8,733 nucleotides of DNA from the NCBI GenBank assembly GCA_018897415.1, contig JAHIKR010000277.1, forward strand, positions 1 through 8,733. Reading direction: 5' to 3'. Shown piece by piece: positions 1-5,909 of this stretch. This stretch comes from Pseudomonadota bacterium. GTDB lineage: Bacteria; Desulfobacterota; Desulfobacteria; Desulfobacterales; ETH-SRB1. How positions within the stretch are numbered: the stretch's first letter is position 1; each line of letters opens with the position of its first letter. The notes beneath the pieces are model-generated. The model did no database searches. It was given only the letters and a program-made list of their open reading frames with translations, and had not been told where the DNA came from. The position numbers were made by a program, and so were the translations under genes.

Positions 1-321
1 GGTCACGGTTAATGCCTTTCTACCACATGCTATGTGCATATGAAGCACGGGATTACCCTTTTCATCAGGAAAAAGCGTTCCGGTTCCCGCTATTTCATAG
101 ACATTTTCAAGGATATGCTGCATTGGAGAAACAGGTTTAGATCTTCCCTCTTCCGGTCCGACAATAAGCTTACTTCCTATATCAGCGCCTCCAACTGCTA
201 TTAAAGCAGCAGCTTTGATGGACTGCTCACGGGCAAACCTCTCAATTTCTTCATGAAGAATATCTCCGTCCTCAAGACGTATAACAAAAGTCCGCCCCTG
301 CTTGGCCTGTGAAAATTTCAT
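1..321 (-). CDS. PPC/DUF296 domain protein, C-terminus cut by the window edge
   Basis: I translated this frame by hand from an ATG at 319-321; 107 codons are visible and the frame is still open at base 1. The protein matches the PPC (PCC, DUF296) domain, a small trimeric alpha/beta fold found alone in bacteria and archaea and joined to AT-hooks in plant DNA-binding proteins. Visible hallmarks are a start of the type FxxxRLEDGDILHEEIERFA (about residues 12-30), an alanine/glycine-rich strand AAALIAVGGADIG (37-49), and the HMHIACGR strand (94-101), whose histidines 94 and 96 are typical of the family. The usual length is about 140 residues, so roughly a quarter is missing. The start is supported by a strong Shine-Dalgarno sequence (AGGAGGT) 13 bases upstream. 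The cellular role of stand-alone bacterial PPC proteins is not established, and nothing here reveals it. The domain call is firm and the function is unknown. Confidence 0.85.
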   Translation of the reverse strand, partial: MKFSQAKQGRTFVIRLEDGDILHEEIERFAREQSIKAAALIAVGGADIGSKLIVGPEEGRSKPVSPMQHILENVYEIAGTGTLFPDEKGNPVLHMHIACGRKALTVT

Positions 322-334
322 GTTTATTAATAAT

Positions 335-341
335 ACCTCCT
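335..341 (-). promoter_or_regulatory. Ribosome binding site of the PPC-domain gene
   Basis: The minus strand reads AGGAGGT, a near-perfect Shine-Dalgarno sequence, with 13 bases to the ATG at 321. This fixes the start of a gene that is otherwise only partly visible. Confidence 0.7.
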
Positions 342-370
342 GACTGTGAAAAAATAAAAATCTTGCCTAA

Positions 371-386
371 ATACAAAACGTTGTAT
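371..386. promoter_or_regulatory. Dyad, candidate operator for the PPC-domain gene
   Basis: ATACAA and TTGTAT flank a 4-base spacer, giving a 16-bp dyad about 50 bases upstream of the PPC-domain start. It overlaps the candidate -10 box and the expected transcription start, where a repressor would bind. A hairpin in the leader RNA is the other possibility. No known regulator is recognised from this motif. Confidence 0.3.
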
Positions 387-412
387 GATAATTTGAAAAA
401 TATTCAGGTTAA
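385..412 (-). promoter_or_regulatory. Candidate sigma-70 type promoter for the PPC-domain gene
   Basis: On the minus strand TTAACC (407-412, four of six to TTGACA) and TATCAT (385-390, five of six to TATAAT) are separated by 16 bases. The expected transcription start falls near 378, about 57 bases before the ATG. The surrounding DNA is very AT-rich, so a chance match is possible. The 150-base gap after the aminotransferase gene and the strong ribosome binding site fit a separately transcribed gene. Confidence 0.3.
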
Positions 413-449
413 GCTGTGCAATGAAAAAATAGCAGTGGATTGAACCTAA

Positions 450-487
450 ATTGAGTTGTTTGAAACAGCCATTATGCTGAACTCAAA
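450..487 (-). repeat. Inverted repeat across the aminotransferase stop codon
   Basis: An 8-bp arm at 450-457 is perfectly complementary to 480-487, enclosing the TAA stop and 22 loop bases. The loop side contains a short palindrome, TGTTTGAAACA (457-467), which shares base 457 with the arm. A long U-run does not follow on the minus strand, so this is at best a weak or factor-assisted terminator or an mRNA 3'-end structure. Confidence 0.25.
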
Positions 488-1773
488 TATGTCCTTATAC
501 TGTCAGTAATGGTTTTCCATGTCCATTTACGCTTTTCATCATCCGTTTCCAGAAGAGTAATGCGAAAACCCTTTCTTGTACAGCAGAAACCCGTTAAAGG
601 CACAACACATATTCCCTTAGAACCGAGCAGATAATAGACAAAACGCTTGTCTATCTCGACATTTTTAACTTTCGCTTCCACATACTCCTTTGCCATAGAA
701 TTTTCTATGGGTAGTGTCTGATTTTCGTTTAAGATATCATCTTTAAATAATACAGACATATAGAATGCGCCTTTAGGCTTTACTACGTGTATGCCATCAA
801 CTTTGGAAAATATTTCCCAGGCTTCCTGAGCGCGGTACTCAAATGTTTTTTTCCGCTTATCCAGATGTTCCGCATATCTTGGGTCACCCATAATTAGAGG
901 TATTGAATATTGCGGCAGACTGGTTGAACAGACCTCAAGCATTTTTGCATTTATAAGGCTTTTAATATATCTGTGGAAGTCATAATTTCTATCTTGATTA
1001 AAAACTTCTATCCAGCCGCATCTGCTTCCAGGCCATGGGTACTCTTTGGATATTCCATGCAATGCCATTCCCGGAACATCCCTTATCACCTCGCTCAGGT
1101 GCACCATTTTACATCCATTATAAACAATGTTTGCATATATTTCATCAGATACAATAAATATCTGATATCTTTTCGCTATATCCACAATTTTTTCAAGAAC
1201 AGAGCGAGGATAAACCGCACCCGTTGGATTATCCGGATTAATATAAAGGATGCCTGCAATTGAATCGTTATATTTAACCTTATTTTCAAGATCCTCGATA
1301 TCCGGCATCCAATCGTTTTCGGGATCCAGATTATAAGTCAGGTGTTCATAGCCTGAATGGGCCGCTTCGGCTGACGAATGGGTAGAATAAGCAGGTGAAG
1401 GACCGATTACTCTCGCTTCTCTTCTGAGAAAACCAAATATTTTAGCAACAGCATCACCAAGTCCATTGAAGAAAATAATATCATTTGCTGTTACCTGATA
1501 ACTGCCACGCTTATTCACACGCTCTGCAATGAACTCACGAGTCTCTAAAACTCCCTGAGTAGCTACATAGCCATAAGTTGTATCATCTGATACCAGCTTT
1601 ATTATGATATCCTTGATCCACTGAGGTATTTTTTCCCCCTTCTCTATAGGATCCCCAATGTTTTCCCAGGTAATATCAACCCCCATATTCATAAGTTCCT
1701 GGGCAACAGCAACAATTGCCCTTATTTCATAGGTTAGCTTTCCCCAACCAACATGTTCAATGTTTCTTCTCAT
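472..1773 (-). CDS. PLP-dependent aminotransferase, class I/II (fold type I)
   Basis: This 433-residue cytosolic enzyme should transfer an amino group between an amino acid and a 2-oxo acid using pyridoxal phosphate. Numbering from the ATG at 1773, all core aminotransferase elements are present: an aromatic YGY near 67-69, the NPDNPTG turn at 179-185 with Asn182, SDEIY at 209-213 with Asp210 and Tyr213, the Schiff-base lysine Lys243 in SKEYPWPGSRCGW, the phosphate-binding Arg251, and the substrate-carboxylate Arg404 in GFRITL. The frame continues upstream to a TTG at 1812 (446 residues). I prefer the ATG because family members, as I recall them, begin close to the RNIEHVGWGKLTYEIR block, although the ribosome binding site here is weak (a purine run, GGGGAAAAGGG). 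Substrate specificity cannot be read from the sequence. The gene follows the small membrane protein after about 108 bases, with no clear terminator between them. Confidence 0.9.
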   Translation of the reverse strand: MRRNIEHVGWGKLTYEIRAIVAVAQELMNMGVDITWENIGDPIEKGEKIPQWIKDIIIKLVSDDTTYGYVATQGVLETREFIAERVNKRGSYQVTANDIIFFNGLGDAVAKIFGFLRREARVIGPSPAYSTHSSAEAAHSGYEHLTYNLDPENDWMPDIEDLENKVKYNDSIAGILYINPDNPTGAVYPRSVLEKIVDIAKRYQIFIVSDEIYANIVYNGCKMVHLSEVIRDVPGMALHGISKEYPWPGSRCGWIEVFNQDRNYDFHRYIKSLINAKMLEVCSTSLPQYSIPLIMGDPRYAEHLDKRKKTFEYRAQEAWEIFSKVDGIHVVKPKGAFYMSVLFKDDILNENQTLPIENSMAKEYVEAKVKNVEIDKRFVYYLLGSKGICVVPLTGFCCTRKGFRITLLETDDEKRKWTWKTITDSIRTYLSSA

Positions 1774-1881
1774 AGCTTTACTACCCTTTTCCCCACAAAG
1801 GATCCTCGCCAAATTGTTGCCCGCTCCGGCAATTCCAGCTGTTTTCTCGCCTCATAAATTTTTTGATATTTCTTCCGAACC

Positions 1882-2223
1882 CTAAACATTGTGTAAAATT
1901 AATACGCCTATAAAAAGAAAGATCGGAACACCCACTAATGCTATGTACTGCACATTCTTCTTAAATAAACTTGTCATTAACTGAGCTATGCAGAAACCAA
2001 CAATAATTACTAGAAATGCGCTCCACCACTGAATCAGGTAGGCAGATGCAAGTGCGGAACCTGGTAATGAAATAAAGCTGGCAATTTTTATCAGAGAAGT
2101 ATTTTCTTCATACCACCTGCTGACAGGCCACCCCTTAAGCTTAGCATAACGATCATAGGAAAGTACAACCCATGAGAAACTGGCAAGCAACGTAAAAATA
2201 ACTATTATAATGTGAAGTCTCAT
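1882..2223 (-). CDS. Small integral membrane protein of unknown function (113 aa)
   Basis: I do not recognise a named family. The protein is very hydrophobic, with four likely membrane helices at about residues 3-23, 47-64, 66-87 and 93-110. A polar loop at 24-46 between helices 1 and 2 contains DRYAKLKGWPVSRWYEENTS. The reading frame is open further upstream, to 2364, but that part runs inside the end of the phosphodiesterase gene in another frame and reads as unrelated sequence. The ATG at 2223 removes the overlap, starts directly at the first membrane helix and leaves a 34-base gap after the upstream stop. No strong ribosome binding site is visible; AAGAG precedes a GAGAATTCTC palindrome. 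The position directly behind a glycerophosphodiesterase in the same direction suggests co-transcription, and perhaps a membrane-lipid role, but this is only inference. Confidence 0.7.
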   Translation of the reverse strand: MRLHIIIVIFTLLASFSWVVLSYDRYAKLKGWPVSRWYEENTSLIKIASFISLPGSALASAYLIQWWSAFLVIIVGFCIAQLMTSLFKKNVQYIALVGVPIFLFIGVLILHNV

Positions 2224-2257
2224 ATTATGAGAATTCTCTTTTTTATTATCATATTGA

Positions 2258-2944
2258 CTATATCCCGGGTCGCCTGAAGTACTCCACCAGCATGCCGGGA
2301 TTATTACTTCCAATGCCATCAACCCCCATATCAGCAAAAGGCTTGACAAGATTCGGATCATCAATATTCCATATAAAAACCTTTAAACCATTCTTATGAG
2401 ATAATTCAACAAACCTTGCGTCAACAAAGGTATATTTCATAACCAGTGCATCAGCCGATACCTGGTCCGCAATACTCGTATCTACAGGACATCCAACAAG
2501 AAGTACGCCTGTTTTAATACCGCTATCTATTTCTTTAACATTTTTTACAAGCCCGTGCCAGAAAGAAATAACATAAACATTGTCTTCAAGCCTGTTCTTT
2601 TTTATCTGTTCAACAACTATTCTTTCTGTGTCTTTTTCTTTCAACTCAATTACAAGTCTAACTTTTTTGTCAGTTAACTCCATAACTTGCTGAAGGCTTG
2701 GAATGGCCTCGCCCTTGCCGGCATCATATTTTTTTAGCTCAGATAAAGTATAATTACTAACCGGCCCGGTCCCATTGGTTGTCCGGTCAAGGGTCGAATC
2801 ATGTATTACGACTAGTTCTTTGTCCTTGCTCAGGTGCACGTCAATTTCTACAGCATCTACACCAATCTCCATTGCCTTTCTGATAGACAACAGAGTATTC
2901 TCTGGCTCAAGAGCCGCAGCGCCGCGATGTCCCATTATCATCAT
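2258..2944 (-). CDS. Glycerophosphodiester phosphodiesterase (GDPD family)
   Basis: This 228-residue enzyme should hydrolyse glycerophosphodiesters, the deacylated products of phospholipids, to glycerol-3-phosphate and an alcohol. It has the GDPD TIM-barrel pattern from end to end: GHRG at 5-8 with His6 and Arg7, EPENT at 13-17, EIDVHLSKD at 33-41 with metal ligands Glu33 and Asp35, the catalytic HD pair at 48-49, DRTTNGTG at 53-60, the ELK strand at 100-102 with Glu100, the VFIWNIDD strand near 189-196, and GVDGIGSNNP at 207-216. There is no signal peptide, so it should be cytoplasmic. It has the short UgpQ-like architecture rather than the longer periplasmic GlpQ type. The ATG at 2944 has a good ribosome binding site (AAGGGG, 2953-2958, 8 bases away). 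It lies 90 bases after the ABC permease gene, and the small membrane protein follows it. Confidence 0.93.
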   Translation of the reverse strand: MMIMGHRGAAALEPENTLLSIRKAMEIGVDAVEIDVHLSKDKELVVIHDSTLDRTTNGTGPVSNYTLSELKKYDAGKGEAIPSLQQVMELTDKKVRLVIELKEKDTERIVVEQIKKNRLEDNVYVISFWHGLVKNVKEIDSGIKTGVLLVGCPVDTSIADQVSADALVMKYTFVDARFVELSHKNGLKVFIWNIDDPNLVKPFADMGVDGIGSNNPGMLVEYFRRPGI

Positions 2945-2996
2945 CTGAAATACCCCTTAAATAAGTACAAAATGTTTTAACTTCATGCAAGCAATT

Positions 2997-3024
2997 AATA
3001 TACACTAAGCAATTCAACAACCAA
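2997..3024 (-). promoter_or_regulatory. Weak candidate promoter ahead of the phosphodiesterase gene
   Basis: In the 90-base gap after the permease gene the minus strand carries TTGGTT (3019-3024) and TATATT (2997-3002), 16 bases apart. The -10 is good and the -35 poor, in AT-rich DNA. No terminator is seen in the gap, so read-through from the exporter genes is equally likely. Confidence 0.18.
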
Positions 3025-3034
3025 TAAGTTTAGA

Positions 3035-4729
3035 TCAGCTATTCCCAGTGGAAGAATGAGCAATAAGTCTCTTTTCTCCAAATCTTATTGGCAAAATAAT
3101 CGCCAGAACACTTATCACAAAAGCTGTAAAAAAAGATCCAATTATCCATAACAACTGAAAATAAGAAAGGCTCTCACCCCTTATACCTGACATAAAAATC
3201 GTGTAAACAGGACCTGCCTCAAGTACTATAACCGCTCCGATATAAGCGGCAGAAATGATCATGAAAACAAGTCCGCCGAAACCTGTTACAATATGTGCCG
3301 GGTTCTCGGAGTTAAAATCCGGATAAGCGGCTCCCAAGCCTATTCCAAGTGAAACCACGCCAGGTGTCATGAATAAAATGGTTATTATAGAAAGATACAT
3401 CATAAAAGGAGTAACATTTAAAAACAAATTAGTCACAACTATCAGTATTTCGGAAAGAATTAACAAAGGAAAAAGATATATAAAAAACTTAATCCACAAA
3501 AAAGTCCTGATGGGGATGGGAGCTGACCGAACGATCCAAAAAGAGCTTCCCTCAATACTTATTGAAGGAAAGGCAAAACGCGCCGTAACCGATATAAGGA
3601 CAAAGGCAGCAAGGGCAACATTGAGAAACGAAAGCAGGTTTTGAAGATAAACGGTTTTTATGGGTGATTGTTCAATGGGAAGCACGGAAAAATTATAAGT
3701 GTAAATTACAATGAGCGCTCCTATGAGAAAAATCTGAGACCACTGTGTCTGGTCCCTTAAAAAAGTCTTTATCTCTTTTACCACAAAAGATTTCGTTGGA
3801 CCGGACAAAAAAGAAAACAATTTGTCAAGCCGCTCTCTTTTATGCTGAAAAAGCCGCACTATTGATGCTTGTGATTTGGAAAATCCCTTAAAATAAATGG
3901 CCTTGGCTATCAGAATGCTTAAAAATATAAGAAAGACAGCGCAGCTTATCGATAAAGTCACATTAAACAGCGCATAACTTACATCTCCTGTAAGGGCGGC
4001 TTTGAGGCTGTCAAAAGCCCAGGTGCTTGGAAGTAGAGAAGATGATGGGGCACTTAAATTGTCCATATAGCTAAGAAGCGACGCAAAGTCTTCAGGATTC
4101 ACAAGTCTTTCCGGTCTTAAAAGGCGGAAAGTCATATATAGAATTATAAGCAAAGCAAGACCCAGAAACACAAAAATACTTCTAATACGGCTTGCCGGAA
4201 GAATAATAACGACTACCAAAACCATAATAGAGCTTAAAGCCGACGCAATAATGCATAATGGGAAAAGAGATAGAACTATATCCATATAAAAAAAGGGACC
4301 GGCCTTAAAGACTATCCCATAAGAAATAAAAACCGGAATAGTATAGACTACGACCATCCATGAACTATCGATAGTACTTTCAATGCACTTTGCAAGAAAT
4401 ATTTTTTCGCTGGATACAGGCAAAGAATGGACAAGAGTAAGATCTTTGCTCATATATAGATTTGACAAAGATGTAAGAATAGAGCTGAAAATCAAAAGAG
4501 AAAAAAAGATAAGCAAAACCATGGAAAGAAGCTTGTAAGCAAGTATATTGCCAAGGTCCTCCACTCTTTGGAAATACATAAGGACTCGATAACATATGGC
4601 AAAAATGCCCGCCCAGAAGCTAAGACCTATGCCTGCAAATATAATTAACCTTATACTCCTGTCTTTTGCGAATCCTTTATTTTTAAAAGATAACAAGCGA
4701 GGATTTAATAGGATGATTGCCTGTTTCAT
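3035..4729 (-). CDS. ABC-2 type exporter permease (ABC_tran_2-like, PF16949)
   Basis: This is a 564-residue membrane subunit with about twelve hydrophobic segments, roughly at 28-52, 68-92, 122-140, 148-178, 183-203, 255-277, 330-347, 365-385, 410-433, 441-463, 482-505 and 525-548. Two stretches are hallmarks of this large permease family as I know it: FPSISIEGSSFWIVRSAPI around 388-406, and a YPDFNSENPAHI stretch around 469-480. A cytoplasmic loop between the two halves (about 278-328) is rich in basic residues. It should form the translocation path of an exporter powered by the ATPase encoded immediately upstream. The ATG overlaps the ATPase stop codon by four bases (ATGA), which implies translational coupling. 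The transported substrate cannot be told from sequence, and no characterised relative is close enough for a gene symbol. Confidence 0.88.
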   Translation of the reverse strand: MKQAIILLNPRLLSFKNKGFAKDRSIRLIIFAGIGLSFWAGIFAICYRVLMYFQRVEDLGNILAYKLLSMVLLIFFSLLIFSSILTSLSNLYMSKDLTLVHSLPVSSEKIFLAKCIESTIDSSWMVVVYTIPVFISYGIVFKAGPFFYMDIVLSLFPLCIIASALSSIMVLVVVIILPASRIRSIFVFLGLALLIILYMTFRLLRPERLVNPEDFASLLSYMDNLSAPSSSLLPSTWAFDSLKAALTGDVSYALFNVTLSISCAVFLIFLSILIAKAIYFKGFSKSQASIVRLFQHKRERLDKLFSFLSGPTKSFVVKEIKTFLRDQTQWSQIFLIGALIVIYTYNFSVLPIEQSPIKTVYLQNLLSFLNVALAAFVLISVTARFAFPSISIEGSSFWIVRSAPIPIRTFLWIKFFIYLFPLLILSEILIVVTNLFLNVTPFMMYLSIITILFMTPGVVSLGIGLGAAYPDFNSENPAHIVTGFGGLVFMIISAAYIGAVIVLEAGPVYTIFMSGIRGESLSYFQLLWIIGSFFTAFVISVLAIILPIRFGEKRLIAHSSTGNS

Positions 4730-5460
4730 AAAGGAATTTCTTCCTCGGTCAACTGGAAAAAAACTCTTTCCAAATCTGCTTCCCCTATTTGCGCCGTATG
4801 TTTCAATTCATTTATTGTCCCTGTTGCAATCAGCTTCCCATTATTTATGATACCTATGCGATCACAAACATCTTCCGCTAACCTCAGTGTATGTGTAGAC
4901 ATGAAAATCGTAGTTCCTTTTTTGACAAGACTGCGAAATAAATTTTTCACCATCTTGATACCCTTCGGATCTAGCCCAACCATGGGTTCATCAACAACAA
5001 TCAATGGAGGGTTGTGCAGCAAAGCAGCGGACATTATAAGGCGTTGTTTCATGCCATGTGAATAGGATTCTATTAATTCATGAGCACGATCAATAAGAGA
5101 AAACATGTTTAGAAGTTTTTCTGTGTTTTCTAAAAATACTTCTTCACCTATTTCATAAAGATCTGCCGTAAACTTTAAAAACTCAATACCAGTCAGTTTC
5201 TCATAAAGAAAAGGTCGATCCGGAATTAAGCCTATTTTCCTTTTTGCTTTCTCTGGCTCTTTTGCCATATCTATTCCGTCGATCATCACGGAACCTTCAG
5301 AAGGCGCCAGCAATCCGCCTATCATCTGTATGGTAGTGGTCTTGCCAGCGCCATTGGGACCAATAAACCCAAAAAGCTCTCCGGAAGATACAGAAAGATT
5401 TAATCTATCGACAGCTTTGATATTTCCGAAATGTTTAGAAAGATTTATCAGATCTATCAT
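4726..5460 (-). CDS. ABC transporter ATP-binding subunit (ABC-2 exporter type)
   Basis: This 244-residue cytoplasmic ATPase has a complete ABC core: Walker A GPNGAGKTT at 34-42, the signature SHGMKQR at 134-140 in place of the textbook LSGGQ, Walker B LIVVDEP at 153-159 with catalytic Glu158, the D-loop GLDP at 162-165 and the switch histidine His190 in STH. The Q-loop position reads IGLIPDRPFLY (77-87), with Asp81 where glutamine is usual. I recall acidic or non-Gln residues here in some ABC-2 and EcsA-like exporters, so this need not mean loss of activity. The short tail after about 215 is typical of drug, lipid or peptide exporters of this class. The start at 5460 has a GAGGA ribosome binding site 10 bases upstream. 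The stop overlaps the permease start, so the two encode one transporter. The upstream DNA is the palindrome-rich gap, in which I could not find a convincing promoter. Confidence 0.93.
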   Translation of the reverse strand: MIDLINLSKHFGNIKAVDRLNLSVSSGELFGFIGPNGAGKTTTIQMIGGLLAPSEGSVMIDGIDMAKEPEKAKRKIGLIPDRPFLYEKLTGIEFLKFTADLYEIGEEVFLENTEKLLNMFSLIDRAHELIESYSHGMKQRLIMSAALLHNPPLIVVDEPMVGLDPKGIKMVKNLFRSLVKKGTTIFMSTHTLRLAEDVCDRIGIINNGKLIATGTINELKHTAQIGEADLERVFFQLTEEEIPL

Positions 5461-5503
5461 TAACCCGAATTCCTCATGAACAACTTATAATTGGTATATA
5501 TCC

Positions 5504-5701
5504 GCTTCAGGTATAATACATTAAAACCATGAAAAACTCTCGCATAACATATCATAAAGGAAGAACTCGCCGCAGATTTAAAGATATTTTTGCAGTTAAG
5601 CAAAATATTATAGAAAAATACATAATCCTGTCAGGTTCTTTCTTAATGATATCTAATGCGTTCAAACAGTTTCCTGGATTTTAATGTATCACACCTGAAG
5701 C
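5504..5701. mobile_element. 198-bp long imperfect palindrome, MITE-like element
   Basis: The ends 5504-5528 and 5677-5701 are inverted copies over 25 positions with 22 Watson-Crick matches, starting GCTTCAGGT. Complementarity continues inward: 5541-5545 pairs with 5656-5660, and 5549-5566 pairs with 5635-5652 at 16 of 18 positions. Near the centre 5584-5593 pairs with 5600-5608 with one bulge, around a loop AGTTAA. The element can therefore fold along much of its length into one long hairpin. Size, terminal inverted repeats and lack of a credible gene fit a MITE-like or hairpin intergenic element. I found no target-site duplication in the flanks. A structured leader RNA of the exporter operon is the alternative, since the element ends only 43 bases before the ATPase start. 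The pairing is directly visible; mobility is inferred. Confidence 0.55.
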
Positions 5702-5719
5702 TCTTTCGCAGATGGATAT

Positions 5720-5902
5720 GTAAAAAGTCAAAAGACGGCAAAGTAAAAAGCTTCAGTTTCAAGGCACGCAAATCCTGAGGAAAGAGACGTACTTATAGCT
5801 ACGTCGCAAAGATTTACCCTGTTAAATCGGCTTCGCCGTTTTGCATAGCAAAAATTTAACAGGGCAGGGGATGCAGCGCAACGCAGAAAATGGACTTTTT
5901 AC
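5720..5902. repeat. Intergenic repeat-like block with 10-bp inverted ends
   Basis: GTAAAAAGTC at 5720-5729 and GACTTTTTAC at 5893-5902 are perfect inverted copies bounding a 183-bp non-coding block. Inside are a hairpin with arms GACGTA (5786-5791) and TACGTC (5800-5805), and the T-shaped palindrome at 5817-5864. The right end, reading GACTTTTTACGAAGCCGTCA, resembles the end of short intergenic repeats that I remember from Desulfobacterota genomes; this is unverified. The transglutaminase stop codon (TGA on the minus strand, 5910-5912) lies within that familiar end sequence. No U-run follows any of the hairpins, so none is a standard intrinsic terminator. Confidence 0.5.
5817..5864. repeat. 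48-nt T-shaped palindrome (three-way junction)
   Basis: An 11-bp perfect stem (5817-5827 with 5854-5864, CCCTGTTAAAT against ATTTAACAGGG) encloses two adjacent perfect hairpins. These are CGGC-TTC-GCCG (5828-5838) and TTTTGC-ATA-GCAAAA (5839-5853). The three helices abut with no unpaired base at the junction, so 42 of 48 bases are paired and only two 3-base loops are free. The fold can form on either strand. The outline recalls the T-shaped terminal repeats of parvoviruses and some REP-like elements, but no such identity is claimed. Confidence 0.75.
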
Positions 5903-5909
5903 GAAGCCG

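Noticed and set aside
973..1263. Plus-strand open frames opposite the aminotransferase, permease, ATPase, transglutaminase and PurF-like genes.
   Set aside because: They lie wholly or almost wholly opposite genes with intact family motifs, have no ribosome binding sites and show no recognisable domains.
2229..2244. GAGAATTCTC followed by T-rich DNA, considered as a plus-strand terminator.
   Set aside because: It is a 10-bp palindrome without a loop and no plus-strand gene ends there.
2224..2364. Upstream extension of the small membrane protein to an ATG at 2364.
   Set aside because: It overlaps the conserved end of the phosphodiesterase gene in another frame and has no protein character of its own; the ATG at 2223 is better.
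5529..5684. A 51-codon plus-strand ORF (starting MKNSRITYHKGRTRRRF) inside the 198-bp palindrome, considered as a small gene or transposase remnant.
   Set aside because: It has no ribosome binding site, its stop lies within the right inverted repeat, and its sequence is constrained by the hairpin pairing. I recognise no family. A chance ORF is the simplest reading, though a degenerate transposase fragment cannot be excluded.
5817..5864. Intrinsic terminator for the transglutaminase transcript.
   Set aside because: The structure is stable, but no run of U follows on the minus strand (the continuation is GGTAAATCTTTGC).
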